Numbered from the stretch's first letter, positions 26,238-38,532 are shown. The stretch is 64,000 nt of DNA from Desulfomonile tiedjei (GCA_016212925.1 JACRDF010000022.1:1-64000); one strand, 5' to 3'. A program made the numbers and translations. The notes: generated by a model not told the origin, from the letters alone.

Positions 26238-27224
26238 TCATGCTTTGACAACGGCAAAAATCATTCGTCCGGCTGTGGTTTGGAGGACACTGGTGACAGT
26301 GACCTCCATTGTCTTTCCCATGTATTTCCTGCCGTTGTCTATCACGACCATGGTTCCGTCATCCAGGTAGGCCACCCCTTGAGCGTGTTCCTTCCCTTCT
26401 TTGATGATTTGCACCTTCATGGTTTCGCCGGGAAGGACTATGGGTTTGAGAGCGTTTGCCAGTTGGTTTATGTTTAGGACCGGGATGGAATGCACTTCTG
26501 CCACTTTGTTCAGATTGAAGTCATTGGTCAAAATGGCATGACCCCGCTCTTTTGCCATGGTTATTAGCTTTTGATCCACTTCCTTGACAGACGGATAATC
26601 TGTATCGTCAATTATTATCTTTACAAAAGCCTGCTTCTGAATTTTGTTCAGTATATCCAGGCCCCGGCGGCCTCGGGTCCTCTTGGTGGATTCCGAGGAA
26701 TCGGCAATGGCCTGGAGTTCCTTCAGCACGAATTGAGGAATTATCAAGTTGCCGTCCAGGAACCCTGTTTCACAGACATCGGCAATGCGGCCGTCAATAA
26801 TTACCGAAGTATCCAGGATCCCGATCGTCTGCTCCCGCCTTGTACTGCGAGAGTCTCCTTTTCTCGTGAACTCCTTGGCTTTTGACGATCCCAATTGCAG
26901 GCCAACGAGGCAAAAAGTCACCATTACAAGGGCATAGATTGCCAATGACACCTCGGGCTGCTGGATATTCTGTGACAGGCCGGAGTAAACCAAGATGCCG
27001 AGAATGGCCCCTGTCATGATTCCGATGGTTCCGCCGACTATCGTACGCGCGTCGAGCCTCAACCATATTCGGAGTAGGTGTAAAGCCATCAAACCGACCA
27101 GGAGGCCTACGAGAGCTGAAAACAAAGTCGCCGCAGGGCTGCCCGATGAAAAAAAGCCGGTGATCCCCCCAAGGAAAACACACGAAAACAAAAGGAAACC
27201 CGCTAACAGGTAATGAGGCCTCAA
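26238..27224 (-). CDS. PIN/TRAM domain membrane protein (YacL-like)
   Basis: 328 residues. Four N-terminal membrane segments (about 1-110) are followed by a PIN nuclease domain with acidic residues in ILDTSVIIDGRIADV, FVLKELQ, RRGLDIL and AILTNDFNLNKVA. A C-terminal TRAM RNA-binding domain (GVAYLDDGTMVVIDNGRKYMG) ends it. TTG start after AAAGGA. This architecture matches YacL of Bacillus, and the gene sits by carD near the origin as in many genomes. A ribonuclease role is by family only. Confidence 0.93.
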   Translation of the reverse strand: MRPHYLLAGFLLFSCVFLGGITGFFSSGSPAATLFSALVGLLVGLMALHLLRIWLRLDARTIVGGTIGIMTGAILGILVYSGLSQNIQQPEVSLAIYALVMVTFCLVGLQLGSSKAKEFTRKGDSRSTRREQTIGILDTSVIIDGRIADVCETGFLDGNLIIPQFVLKELQAIADSSESTKRTRGRRGLDILNKIQKQAFVKIIIDDTDYPSVKEVDQKLITMAKERGHAILTNDFNLNKVAEVHSIPVLNINQLANALKPIVLPGETMKVQIIKEGKEHAQGVAYLDDGTMVVIDNGRKYMGKTMEVTVTSVLQTTAGRMIFAVVKA

Positions 27225-27290
27225 TGGAGGATCCTTTCAACTAGATGAAGGAAAGAGAAAGAGAAGCCCGACAGGAGAGTCTGATCAGAT

Positions 27291-27815
27291 CTAATCCTCA
27301 TCGGGGGGTCTGGAAGGAATCGATTTTGTGAAAATTTGATTGATAGTACGCTCTATCTCGCTCGCGTCGATCCTCTTTGCAATAGAGAGTTCGTTTATCA
27401 GCCAAGATCTAGCTTGATCGAAGAGCTTGCGTTCGCCGTGGGAGAGGTCCTTGGTTTCCTTAAGCAAGCACAGGTCCCTGTATACTTCTGCTGCCTTAAA
27501 GATACTGCCGGTCCTCATTTTTTCCTGATATTCGCGATGTCTTCTATTCCAAGTCTGAGAATCGGTTTTCATCCCTCTGGTTCTCAGAATTTCTATTACC
27601 CTGGGGACTTCTTCCTCGTCTACAATCGGGCGCACCCCGTTGGCCTCTGCTTTGGCCACGGGAAGTATTATCAACGGTCTCCTGTTGGAACCTCTAATCT
27701 CTGCCTCTAAAATATAGCATAGCTGTTGAGAGTCCCCTATCCTCTCCTTTTTGATACCGGTAATTCGTGCTACCCCGTGGTTGGGATAAACTACTACGTC
27801 TCCGACCTTGAACAT
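27291..27815 (-). CDS. CarD/CdnL-family transcription regulator
   Basis: 174 residues. The N-terminal RNA-polymerase-interacting domain (MFKVGDVVVYPNHGVARITGIKKE, quoted in part) is followed by the helical DNA-binding C-terminal part (WNRRHREYQEKMRTGSIFKAAEVYRDL region). CarD proteins bind RNA polymerase beta and stabilise open complexes at rRNA and growth-related promoters. GGAAGGGAG precedes the ATG. Followed 66 bases later by the PIN/TRAM gene on the same strand, probably one operon. Confidence 0.93.
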   Translation of the reverse strand: MFKVGDVVVYPNHGVARITGIKKERIGDSQQLCYILEAEIRGSNRRPLIILPVAKAEANGVRPIVDEEEVPRVIEILRTRGMKTDSQTWNRRHREYQEKMRTGSIFKAAEVYRDLCLLKETKDLSHGERKLFDQARSWLINELSIAKRIDASEIERTINQIFTKSIPSRPPDED

Positions 27816-28090
27816 TTTCCCCTGCTCCCTTCCATTGGACGGTTCAAGTTCCTCGATCGGCTCAAGTGCACTGATTAATTGCGCCCCCCACCTAGCCTAT
27901 CGAATAAAAAGGGATTTCTCCTCTCAAGGAATTCTCACCCTCCTTGTTGGGCTTGAGTTTAAGCGACGGAGAGGATAGAATTCGCGCTTGTCCCGAACGC
28001 GACCTAAGCCTAGGTCCGCCCCCCAGGGACGGGCGAAGGATATACAACCGGTTGTGGTTTGTCAACAAAAAAGCACAATATGGAGTGAAT

Positions 28091-28408
28091 ATGGGTCCAT
28101 ACATCGTATGCCTTGTTACTATTGATGATATGGATAAGGCCTCGCGAATTGCACGAAAAGTTGTTGAAAGTAAATTGGCGGCCTGCGTTAATATCATACC
28201 GGAATTACGATCAATTTATAGCTGGCAAGGCCGCATCTGCGACGAACGCGAATATCTGATGATCGTAAAAACGCGAGCCGAACTGTTTGATCAACTCCGC
28301 GATACTGTTAAGCAACTCCATCCCTATGAGGTGCCGGAAATTATCGCGCTGGACATTACCCAAGGGTTGCCAGAGTACCTGAAATGGATCGATGATTCAA
28401 CCACCTGA
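28091..28408 (+). CDS. cutA: CutA1 divalent-ion tolerance protein
   Basis: 105 residues beginning MGPYIVCLVTIDDMDKASRIA; TGGAG lies five bases before this ATG, so the longer upstream frame is discarded. Family motifs KLAACVNIIPELRSIYSW, EYLMIVKTR and HPYEVPEIIALDI are all present. It forms trimers of ferredoxin-like fold; the role in metal tolerance is debated. Overlaps rsmG by 17 bases. Confidence 0.92.
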   Translation: MGPYIVCLVTIDDMDKASRIARKVVESKLAACVNIIPELRSIYSWQGRICDEREYLMIVKTRAELFDQLRDTVKQLHPYEVPEIIALDITQGLPEYLKWIDDSTT

Positions 28409-29075
28409 TAAGCTCGATCCCGCCTACGTGCTTGCCGAGGGGACTCGTATTTTACAGCTCCAGCTGACCCCCGAAGCATTCGAAGCAATCTTTGTATATA
28501 TCGATCTTCTTCTCCAATGGCGTAAACGGGCTCGTCTTACCTCATTGGACGATCCGGTAAGAATAGCCATTTTTCATTTTCTCGATTCTCTGACCGTCTT
28601 CAAGGTCCTTCCGCGCGGTCATGGATTTAGTTTGCTGGACATAGGCACCGGCGCGGGCTTCCCCGGAATCGTTATGAGCATCGCGGACCCGACCCTGGAA
28701 GTCACTCTTATGGACCGAGATGTCAGAAAGATTGTCTTTTTGAAGTACGCGGTCAAGGAGCTAAGGCTTACGCGCGTCAAATTCCTGAATGTACAGCTCC
28801 GGGAATTGCTCGCTAATCCGCCGGAATCAGGCTTCAATTTTATGGTATCTCGCGCTTTCTCCTCCGATGCCGTCCTGATGGATAACCTGGTCCCTTTGAT
28901 TTCCGCCGGAGGTTCTCTGGTCAGAATGGCCGGCCCTGCCTCGCTCAGGGACGATTTCTCTCTGAAGAAATATGTTTTGACCGATTCCTGGGAAGGAGTT
29001 TTACCTTTTTCCAACCGGTTTCGCAGGGTCCTGCGGTACACCGTCAGGCAATCTACTCAGGCTTCTCGGGAATAG
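28392..29075 (+). CDS. rsmG: 16S rRNA (guanine527-N7)-methyltransferase
   Basis: 227 residues. SAM-binding LLDIGTGAGFPGIVMSI (about 77-93), LMDRDVRKIVFL, and FMVSRAFSSDAVLM with the conserved RAF. Also called gidB; loss gives low-level streptomycin resistance in other bacteria. It lies upstream of parA-parB-dnaA, a usual origin-side arrangement, though mnmE/mnmG are absent here. Confidence 0.93.
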   Translation: MIQPPDKLDPAYVLAEGTRILQLQLTPEAFEAIFVYIDLLLQWRKRARLTSLDDPVRIAIFHFLDSLTVFKVLPRGHGFSLLDIGTGAGFPGIVMSIADPTLEVTLMDRDVRKIVFLKYAVKELRLTRVKFLNVQLRELLANPPESGFNFMVSRAFSSDAVLMDNLVPLISAGGSLVRMAGPASLRDDFSLKKYVLTDSWEGVLPFSNRFRRVLRYTVRQSTQASRE

Positions 29076-29164
29076 ATCGTGTCCTTACGTCCGCTGGCTT
29101 TGCCGACGCTGTAGACACATGGGCGCCGGCCGTAGCCTCAGGATGCCGCGGGGAATTGTCTTTG

Positions 29165-29234
29165 GGAGGAGTGAGACGACGAAGCAATCTCAAGGCTCGA
29201 ATGCGGGGACTGCTTCGCTTCGATCACAATGACG
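29165..29234 (+). repeat. Dispersed repeat family D, copy 1 (partial)
   Basis: GGAGTGAGACGACGAAGCAATCTC in two parts (left) and TGCTTCGCTTCGATCACAATGAC (right) form an imperfect hairpin of the widespread GTCATTGCGAG...GAAGCAATCTC repeat. More complete copies are at 59.2 and 60.9 kb. It lies between rsmG and parA, a 283-base gap with no other feature. Confidence 0.75.
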
Positions 29235-29358
29235 GTCCTTCCCCCGTCGGCACGAGAATGATCGCTTCCTTTGAAGAATTTAAATTGGTTGTCAAGCGAT
29301 TTTGTGATATGAGGGTCAGCCGGGGAATTAAAACACTACATATTGTGGGTCACTCACT

Positions 29359-30165
29359 ATGGGACGCGTAATCTGCGTATGCAATCAAAAGGGTGGGGTG
29401 GGAAAAACCACCACCGCGGTTAACCTCGCCTCATGCCTCGCTCTCGCCGAAAAGCGTACCCTGCTCATTGACATGGATCCTCAGGCAAATGCGTCGAGCG
29501 GCCTGGGAATTCGTCTCGCTCAGGGGGAGCCTTCGGTTTACGACCTGCTTCTTTCCAGGGAGACTCATCAGCGGGTCGTGAGGGAAACCTTACTGGAATA
29601 TTTGCAGATTCTACCGTCTTCTCAAGACCTTATTGGAGCCGAGATAGAGTTCGTGGGTCTGCAAGGCCGGGAACGGATGCTTCTCTCGGCAATTGTCGAT
29701 ATAACCAACTACTATGATTATATCTTTATAGACTGTCCCCCTTCGTTGGGGTTTTTGACCCTTAACGCTCTTGTGGCCGCGGATTCTGTTTTGGTTCCCA
29801 TTCAGTGCGAGTATTATGCCTTAGAAGGGGTCGGGAATCTTTTGAAGACCATACGGCGGGTACAGTCCGCGTTCAATCATTCATTGCACATAGAGGGATT
29901 CCTCCTGACTATGTTTGATCCCCGCAATAATCTTAGTCATCAGGTAGTAGAGGATGTGCAGAAAAACTTGGCCTCCCAGGTTTTTGCGACCATAATCCCG
30001 AGAAATGTCAGATTGTCTGAATCTCCCAGTTTCGGCCAACCGGTGGTGCTTTATGACATCACTTCCAGAGGGGCCGTCAGCTACCTTTCCCTATCAAAGG
30101 AGATCATGGATGCAGAAGGTGATCGAAAATCCAAAGAGGCGTACTGCTTTGGGGCAGGGTCTTGA
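29359..30165 (+). CDS. parA: Chromosome partitioning ATPase ParA/Soj
   Basis: 268 residues. Deviant Walker A with signature lysine, NQKGGVGKTTT (Lys11, Lys16); IDMDPQANASSG; Walker B YIFIDCPPSLG. Works with ParB to segregate replicated origins. The 3' end overlaps parB by 56 bases, longer than usual, so the ParA tail GDRKSKEAYCFGAGS is encoded within the parB start. Confidence 0.95.
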   Translation: MGRVICVCNQKGGVGKTTTAVNLASCLALAEKRTLLIDMDPQANASSGLGIRLAQGEPSVYDLLLSRETHQRVVRETLLEYLQILPSSQDLIGAEIEFVGLQGRERMLLSAIVDITNYYDYIFIDCPPSLGFLTLNALVAADSVLVPIQCEYYALEGVGNLLKTIRRVQSAFNHSLHIEGFLLTMFDPRNNLSHQVVEDVQKNLASQVFATIIPRNVRLSESPSFGQPVVLYDITSRGAVSYLSLSKEIMDAEGDRKSKEAYCFGAGS

Positions 30166-31009
30166 TGCCCTGATTCCTCTTGACGAGCCGGCAGTTCGCA
30201 AGGGATCCGAGCGCGGTATAACCTATTTGCCCATTGATTCCCTTCTGGCTAATCCTCATCAGCCCCGGAGACTCTTCGCAGAGGAATCCCTCGCGGATCT
30301 GAGTCAGTCCATAAAAGAGCGCGGGGTGATTCAGCCATTAATAGTAAGACCTGCGGATGGCGGGGCCCATGAGATAGTGGCTGGCGAACGTCGTTGGCGC
30401 GCGGCCAGGATGGCCGGGTTCACGACCATCCCGGTAATCGTTCGGTCAATGTCCGACTCGGAATCACTCGAAATAGCTTTGGTGGAGAATCTTCAACGAG
30501 AAGACCTGAACCCGCTCGACACAGCGGAGGCCTACGAGACTTTGATAAAGAAGTTTTCGTACACCCACGAGGTGTTGGCGCAGCGAATGGGCAAGGACCG
30601 AACTAATATTACCAATTATCTTAGGCTATTAAGGCTTCCAGATCCCATAAAGGACGACCTGCGCCAAGACCGTCTGTCAATGGGGCACGCAAGAACCCTT
30701 CTAGCGATAGATCATCTGCCTACCCAGTTGAACCTCTCGCGAAGAGTAGTAAATCGGAAACTATCTGTCCGGGATCTTGAGAGAATAGTTCAAAACTACA
30801 AAGTCAAACAGGAGAGCAAGGAGAAAACCGCGTCTCCCAAGGATCACGCTCTGGCTGCATTGGAAACCGGGTTGTCCCGGCATCTCTCAACAAAAGTTGT
30901 CATACGAACAAAGCAAGGTAATTCCGGCAGGTTGGAAATATTTTTTCATTCCAGGGAAGAGCTTGAGCGGCTCCTTGAGTCGCTTGGTTATTCTGAAGAT
31001 TTTTCTTGA
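30110..31009 (+). CDS. parB: Chromosome partitioning protein ParB/Spo0J
   Basis: 299 residues from the ATG at 30110, which has GGAG seven bases upstream. GLGQGLDALIP-like N-terminus (here ALGQGLDALIP), the CTPase ParB box GERRWRAARMAG (GERR), the helix-turn-helix VLAQRMGKDRTNITNYLRLLRLP, and a C-terminal dimerisation domain. I found no perfect 16-bp parS (TGTTTCACGTGAAACA) in the window. Confidence 0.95.
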   Translation: MQKVIENPKRRTALGQGLDALIPLDEPAVRKGSERGITYLPIDSLLANPHQPRRLFAEESLADLSQSIKERGVIQPLIVRPADGGAHEIVAGERRWRAARMAGFTTIPVIVRSMSDSESLEIALVENLQREDLNPLDTAEAYETLIKKFSYTHEVLAQRMGKDRTNITNYLRLLRLPDPIKDDLRQDRLSMGHARTLLAIDHLPTQLNLSRRVVNRKLSVRDLERIVQNYKVKQESKEKTASPKDHALAALETGLSRHLSTKVVIRTKQGNSGRLEIFFHSREELERLLESLGYSEDFS

Positions 31010-31079
31010 AATTCGGGGTCTCGCGTGCTACCCTTTGCTTCGCATATCATATTAAAAACATTAGGAATTATTAGAAACA

Positions 31080-32435
31080 ATGGACGCAATCTGGCCGCGT
31101 TGCATGGACGTGCTACGGTCCAAGGTCAACGAACACACAATGTCTACTTGGATAGAGCCCATCGTATGCGAAGACGTTTCTGAAGGGAAAATCACGCTTT
31201 CGGTTCCCAATAATTTCTTCGTGGCTTGGCTAAAGGACAACCACCTTAAATTAATACGTGAATCAATACTCGAAGTTACCGGAAATGATTATGAACTTTA
31301 TTTCAAGTCCCGGGACGACTTCGCTCGGCGGACCGCTCAGGATGGTCTCAGCGGAGCGGGAAATCTCATGCTTCAGGCTACGTCGCCCTCGGTAATCTCC
31401 GATGAATTTGCGCTTAAGCACAATTTAAACCCTCGATATACCTTCGATAGCTTTGTAGTTGGCAGCTACAATCGGTTTGCGCATGCCGCTGCTCTGTCTG
31501 TTTCCGAGAATCTAGGAGGCAACTACAATCCTTTTTTTATTTTTGGTGGAGTTGGCCTCGGAAAGACCCACTTATTAAGCTCCATTGGATATACTGTCCT
31601 GTCCAGGGACAGGAACAAGCGGATCTCCTTTGCCACCTCGGAAGAGTTCACCAACGAGATGATCAATGCATTGCGTTTTGACCGGATGGTGGATTTTCGC
31701 AATAAATACAGAAATGTAGACCTGCTGATGATCGATGACATCCAGTTCCTGGCGGGCAAAGAACGGACTCAGGAGGAGTTTTTTCATACCTTCAACAGCA
31801 TATACGAGGCCAGAAAGCAAATAGTGATAACCTCCGACAGATTTCCCAATGAAATATCGGACATGGAACATAGACTGCGTTCTCGTTTCAGTTGGGGCCT
31901 GGTCGCTGATATGGGGACACCGGATCTGGAAACTAAGGTAGCTATTCTAAAAAGAAAGGCCTTTGAGGACTCTTTGGAGTTGCCGGATGAAGTGGCTTAT
32001 TTCCTGGCCGAGCAGGTTGATTCAAATATTCGGGATCTTGTCGGATACTTGATTCGGGTTATTGCCATGAGCACCCTTCAAGGTATACCCCTGACCAAGG
32101 AATTGGCGCAGCTCGCCTTGAGGGAGATCCTGCACAGGCACGCTAAAGCTATCACCATAGATGACATCATCTCCCACGCAGCTAAGGCTTTCAACATAAA
32201 GCCGGCAGACATCAAATCCAAGAAGAAGCACAAACAGTTTTCCCTTCCCAGGCAGGTGGCGATGTATCTGGCCAGAGAACTGACCGAGCTTTCATACCCG
32301 GAGATCGGAGCGGCTATGGGAGGCAAAGACCACTCCACAGTCATATATGGCACCAGGAAAGTTGAAAAAAAAATGGAGCAGGATCATTCGCTCAGGAACA
32401 TGGTGGAAGGACTGAAGAAGAATCTGCGAGAATGA
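31080..32435 (+). CDS. dnaA: Chromosomal replication initiator DnaA
   Basis: 451 residues. N-terminal oligomerisation domain I (WPRCMDVLRSKVNEHTMSTWIEP region), short linker, AAA+ domain with FGGVGLGKTHLL and DDIQFLAGKERTQEEFF. Domain IV carries the box-binding signature GKDHSTVIYGTRKVE. Followed by dnaN and gyrB, which marks the origin region. Confidence 0.97.
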   Translation: MDAIWPRCMDVLRSKVNEHTMSTWIEPIVCEDVSEGKITLSVPNNFFVAWLKDNHLKLIRESILEVTGNDYELYFKSRDDFARRTAQDGLSGAGNLMLQATSPSVISDEFALKHNLNPRYTFDSFVVGSYNRFAHAAALSVSENLGGNYNPFFIFGGVGLGKTHLLSSIGYTVLSRDRNKRISFATSEEFTNEMINALRFDRMVDFRNKYRNVDLLMIDDIQFLAGKERTQEEFFHTFNSIYEARKQIVITSDRFPNEISDMEHRLRSRFSWGLVADMGTPDLETKVAILKRKAFEDSLELPDEVAYFLAEQVDSNIRDLVGYLIRVIAMSTLQGIPLTKELAQLALREILHRHAKAITIDDIISHAAKAFNIKPADIKSKKKHKQFSLPRQVAMYLARELTELSYPEIGAAMGGKDHSTVIYGTRKVEKKMEQDHSLRNMVEGLKKNLRE

Positions 32436-32658
32436 ATGTCCCAGGGGAATAGCTGTGGAAATCCTGTTCACAAGAGGTGAGTCATTTGACCCTTCTTTGT
32501 TGTCAACAGGTTGACGGTCAATCTATCCACGCGAATTCCAGTGCCTCGGTCGGCTTGGGAGGGTGTTTCCAGCCCCCATTTCACAAATTCACAGCCCTTA
32601 CTGCGACTACTTTATTTTAAATTATCTTTTTATTAATAACAGAACAAAGGAGTTCTTC
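32436..32658. other. oriC: Candidate replication origin (dnaA-dnaN intergenic)
   Basis: 223 bases between dnaA and dnaN. Two weak DnaA boxes (7 of 9 matches each): TGTGGAAAT at 32454-32462 and CTATCCACG at 32523-32531. An AT-rich stretch at about 32609-32640 (TTTATTTTAAATTATC and onward) could be the unwinding element. Location fits bacterial origins, but the box cluster is poor, so the true origin might lie elsewhere in the cluster. Confidence 0.4.
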
Positions 32659-33753
32659 ATGCTTTTTGAAATAGAACGAGACGCTTTGGTCGAGGGGCTG
32701 TCCAAAACAGTGCCCATAACGGAGAAAAGATCGCCTTTGCCAATTTTATCGCAGATCCTCATGGACTCGAACAATGCTGAACTCGTCCTCACTGCCACCG
32801 ATCTGGAAGTCGGGTTGCAGATGAGGTATAATTGTGATGTTAAGGAAGCGGGGTCAGTGACGGTCCCAGCGAAAAAAATATATGAGATAGTCAGGGAATT
32901 GCCTTCAGGACCGCTTTCGGTACACCTCATCGAGGGAAGTAGAGTCAAGATCGTATCGGGACGAAGCGAATTCCATCTGGCCGGCATGGACCCGTCGGAT
33001 TATCCGGCCTGGCCAGCCTTTGACGATATAGAGACAGCGCCTATCCAAGCGGCCACTCTGACACATATGATAGACAAGACCATTTTCGCTTCATCCAGTG
33101 ATGATTCCAGGTTCAATCTCAACGGGGTCCTTTTCGAACAGGCTGAAGATACGACGCGACTGGTAGCCACGGACGGGCATCGTCTGGCAATGATCAACCA
33201 GAAGATAGCCGTGCCCTTCACGTCCAAGGTTCTAGTGCCCAAGAAAGGGCTTCAGGAGTTGCGGAGATTGTTGGAAAACCTGAAGGACGAGATCTCTATG
33301 GGGTTCGAGAAGAAAAATCTGTTCGTGAAAACGGATCAGTTTATGATGACGGTTCGGCTTATTGACGGCGACTATCCGGATTATCGAAAAGTAATCCCAG
33401 AAGCGGGCGATAGAGTGGTCAAGGCGAACCGCGTCAATATGACGCAGAGTCTTAGAAAAGTGGCTGTCTTGACTTCGGAACGCAATAGGGGCATAAATGT
33501 TCAAGTGAATCCGGGAAGCCTGGAGGTCACGGCAACTCATCCGGATCTGGGTACGGCTAGAGACATCATTGAAGTGGATTACCAGGGGGAGGGTTTTGAG
33601 GTCATAGTTAATGTGACTTATTTGATGGAATCTCTGGCTGCGGTAGATACAGACATCGTATCTATTGAATATCACAAGGAAGGCGCTCCTATTGTTATTC
33701 GTCCTGATCCTGCCAAAGAATACTTCAATCTGGTAATGCCTATGCGCAAGTAG
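32659..33753 (+). CDS. dnaN: DNA polymerase III beta sliding clamp
   Basis: 364 residues starting MLFEIERDALVEGL; AAAGGAG lies six bases ahead, so the upstream frame extension is rejected. Three clamp repeats, with the conserved LVATDGHRLAM and the C-terminal YFNLVMPMRK (the usual VMPMR end). Directly upstream of gyrB with 44 bases between. Confidence 0.96.
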   Translation: MLFEIERDALVEGLSKTVPITEKRSPLPILSQILMDSNNAELVLTATDLEVGLQMRYNCDVKEAGSVTVPAKKIYEIVRELPSGPLSVHLIEGSRVKIVSGRSEFHLAGMDPSDYPAWPAFDDIETAPIQAATLTHMIDKTIFASSSDDSRFNLNGVLFEQAEDTTRLVATDGHRLAMINQKIAVPFTSKVLVPKKGLQELRRLLENLKDEISMGFEKKNLFVKTDQFMMTVRLIDGDYPDYRKVIPEAGDRVVKANRVNMTQSLRKVAVLTSERNRGINVQVNPGSLEVTATHPDLGTARDIIEVDYQGEGFEVIVNVTYLMESLAAVDTDIVSIEYHKEGAPIVIRPDPAKEYFNLVMPMRK

Positions 33754-33779
33754 CCTTGCAATTGCCACCAACCAAATAG

Positions 33780-36215
<2,436 letters not shown>

Positions 36216-36289
36216 GACAATTTGTGATAACTCGCCTCATGTCTTTTGAAAGGTCTTTTAGGACTTGCATATAAAAGACACGGGGAAAA

Positions 36290-37522
36290 ATGAGCTTAGC
36301 AGAGAAAGCAGCCTGGTCTTTCTTCTTCCTGACCTGTGTTGCAGTCGCCTTCGTACAACCTTATCTCTTCACCGTCTTTGGACATGAAGCCGATGTTTAC
36401 GGAGGCCTGTTATGCGCGGTTAGCCTAATAACCGCGCTCGCGGCAGCACGTAGCAAAGGAGTAGCTCTCAAACCGTCCCACTTGACCGTGTCCTTTATTC
36501 TTTTGCTGCTGGCGATAATCAGTGGCGCATTCAGTTCTACCCCACTTTCTTCCTCGGCAAGGTCTTTCTTCCTAATGTCCTCTGGGCTGGGGGGATTTTG
36601 GTGTTCGCAGATATTGCTGCGTAACGAAGTCGGAAAACGGGTGTTCATGTGGCTTTGTGTGGGCATCCTGGTGGGTTTCCTCGCAATCAGTTTGCTCACC
36701 TATTTTGTGTGGGGAAAGACCATACATTATTTGATTGATCCTAATCCCAGGACACTTATCAATCGCATTCTGCTTCTTTCTCTCGGGCCGATTGCCATGA
36801 TCGGCACACGGAAGCCGGTAACCGTCATTCTGGGTATCCTGCTGGTCTGTTTGAGTTACGTTGCCTTGTTGCTGGATGCCATCGGGTTTAACCGGTTCAT
36901 CCACACAATGTCGATAATTTTGTTGGTAGCGTGGCTTCTGGTAGCGGTCTTCGGCCGGTGGACCAAATTGCAGCTCGCGCTGGTATTGTGCAGTGGAGTT
37001 GTGGTGTTTATTACGGCCGTGTATGTCTTTAGTCCTATTCAGTCGAAATTGCATACCATCATGAATGATAACCGGACCAAGTACAGACTGGAGAACTATG
37101 AATATTCATGGCATATCGTCAAACAGCATCCGGTGATAGGAATAGGGTTGGAGACACCACTAAGCCAGTTTCTGTGGAATTACGATTCAAAGCTTACTCG
37201 CTGGCCCAACCGCCAATTTTTTTACGACATGGTAAAGCAAATTAATAGTCCCGATAATATGTACCTGGCGTTTATGGTGTACCTCGGGTTGCCGTTTCTC
37301 CTTTTGTATCTTTGCGCCTTGCTGGGCATGCTTTGGAAGCTCTTGAGGATCGCGTGGCGGCCGCCGCCCGGTTTCGGGTTCCATCCACTGGCGATCCTCA
37401 TCCCCGTGGTCGCTTCGACAATGCATTTCGTTGATTTGGATGCACTATTGTATGGCGACATCAATTGGTATTTTCATGTGTTGCTGGGCCTTGTTCCAGC
37501 CTACGGCGGTTCGAGCAAGTAG
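36290..37522 (+). CDS. O-antigen ligase/polymerase-like membrane protein
   Basis: 410 residues, about ten to twelve membrane segments, with the large loop (about 250-330) containing YRLENYEYSWHIVKQHPVIGIGLETPL, where the (H)PxxGxG motif of the Wzy_C/O-antigen ligase family is clear. Acts at the periplasmic face to join or polymerise glycan chains on lipid carriers. It follows gyrB by 74 bases but is functionally unrelated to it. Convergent with metF across a shared terminator. Confidence 0.85.
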   Translation: MSLAEKAAWSFFFLTCVAVAFVQPYLFTVFGHEADVYGGLLCAVSLITALAAARSKGVALKPSHLTVSFILLLLAIISGAFSSTPLSSSARSFFLMSSGLGGFWCSQILLRNEVGKRVFMWLCVGILVGFLAISLLTYFVWGKTIHYLIDPNPRTLINRILLLSLGPIAMIGTRKPVTVILGILLVCLSYVALLLDAIGFNRFIHTMSIILLVAWLLVAVFGRWTKLQLALVLCSGVVVFITAVYVFSPIQSKLHTIMNDNRTKYRLENYEYSWHIVKQHPVIGIGLETPLSQFLWNYDSKLTRWPNRQFFYDMVKQINSPDNMYLAFMVYLGLPFLLLYLCALLGMLWKLLRIAWRPPPGFGFHPLAILIPVVASTMHFVDLDALLYGDINWYFHVLLGLVPAYGGSSK

Positions 37523-37536
37523 GCATGAAGAAACCA

Positions 37537-37574
37537 AAAAAGGGAAGCCTCAAATTACGTGAAGCCTCCCTTTT
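37537..37574. terminator. Bidirectional terminator between convergent genes
   Basis: AAAAAGGGAAGCCTCA and TGAAGCCTCCCTTTT form a 15-bp stem with two wobble positions and a 7-9 base loop, with A and T runs on either side. It serves both the O-antigen ligase gene (+) and metF (-). Confidence 0.75.
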
Positions 37575-37596
37575 GCACCAACAGTCAGAATATTGA

Positions 37597-38532
37597 TCAA
37601 ACAGTCGGACGTGGCAGAAGACCTGCCTTCTGAGCTATCTCGCCGACCTTTTCTTCCCATTCTATAGCCATTATATGCACACCCGCCACGCCCGGGATTT
37701 CCCGTAACTGGTGAATGGTTTCCACAGCGATGGTTATTCCTTCTTCAGCCTGTTTCTCCTTCGGGGTGCCTTTCATACGCTCCAAGAGTTCTTCGGGAAC
37801 GTCCATACCTGGCACGTTCTTGGCCATGTACCTTGCCATTCCGAAGGATTTGAACGGGGTTACGCCGCCCAGTACGTAGACTTTCTCGTGCAGGCCTCTA
37901 TCAACCACACCTTTCATCCATTCTTTGAACTTATTCAGATTGAAGATGCACTGCGTCTGAATGAATTCCACGCCCGCGGCCACTTTCTTGGCAAGTCTCG
38001 GCACACGGATGGCGAAAGGGTCCGCGAAAGGATTCTCCGCGGCCCCGATGAACAATCTCGGCACGCCTTTTATTTCCTCGCCGCTCAGGAATTTTCCTTC
38101 GTCCCGCATTTGGCGAACAGTATGAATCAACTGTATGGAGTCTATATCATAGACATTCTTGGCTTGTGGGTGATCCCCGAACTTCTGATGGTCTCCGGAG
38201 AGACAAAGCATGTTTTTGATGCCTAGAGCCGCTCCACCTAGAACATCGCTCTGGATGGCTATTCTGTTCCGATCACGGCAAACCATCTGCATGACGGGTT
38301 CCAATCCCTCTTGCATCATGATCACTGCCGAGGCGATGGAGGACATCCTGACGACGGAGGTCTGGTTGTCGGTAATATTAAACGCATCCGCGTTGCTTTT
38401 GAGTAGCCCGCATTTTTTGCGAATGACTTCAGGATCGGCTCCCCTGGGCGGACCGCATTCACCCGTGACGGCAAATTGTCCTGACTTCAGGATCTTTTCA
38501 AGGTTGCTGTCAGTTTTGATTTCACCGCTCAT
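37597..38532 (-). CDS. metF: Methylenetetrahydrofolate reductase MetF
   Basis: 311 residues, TIM-barrel MTHFR with the N-terminal FAVTGECGPPRGADP, ITDNQTSVVRMSSIA, CLSGDHQKFGDHP (folate/FAD loop) and VEFIQTQCIFNLNKF. Reduces methylene- to methyl-tetrahydrofolate; with MetV and an MvhD-type subunit it belongs to the Wood-Ljungdahl methyl branch. Overlaps metV by 4 bases. Confidence 0.93.
   Translation of the reverse strand: MSGEIKTDSNLEKILKSGQFAVTGECGPPRGADPEVIRKKCGLLKSNADAFNITDNQTSVVRMSSIASAVIMMQEGLEPVMQMVCRDRNRIAIQSDVLGGAALGIKNMLCLSGDHQKFGDHPQAKNVYDIDSIQLIHTVRQMRDEGKFLSGEEIKGVPRLFIGAAENPFADPFAIRVPRLAKKVAAGVEFIQTQCIFNLNKFKEWMKGVVDRGLHEKVYVLGGVTPFKSFGMARYMAKNVPGMDVPEELLERMKGTPKEKQAEEGITIAVETIHQLREIPGVAGVHIMAIEWEEKVGEIAQKAGLLPRPTV

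Noticed and set aside
27944-28090. N-terminal extension of cutA
   Set aside because: CutA homologues start at the GPYIV-type strand, and the ribosome-binding site is directly before 28091.
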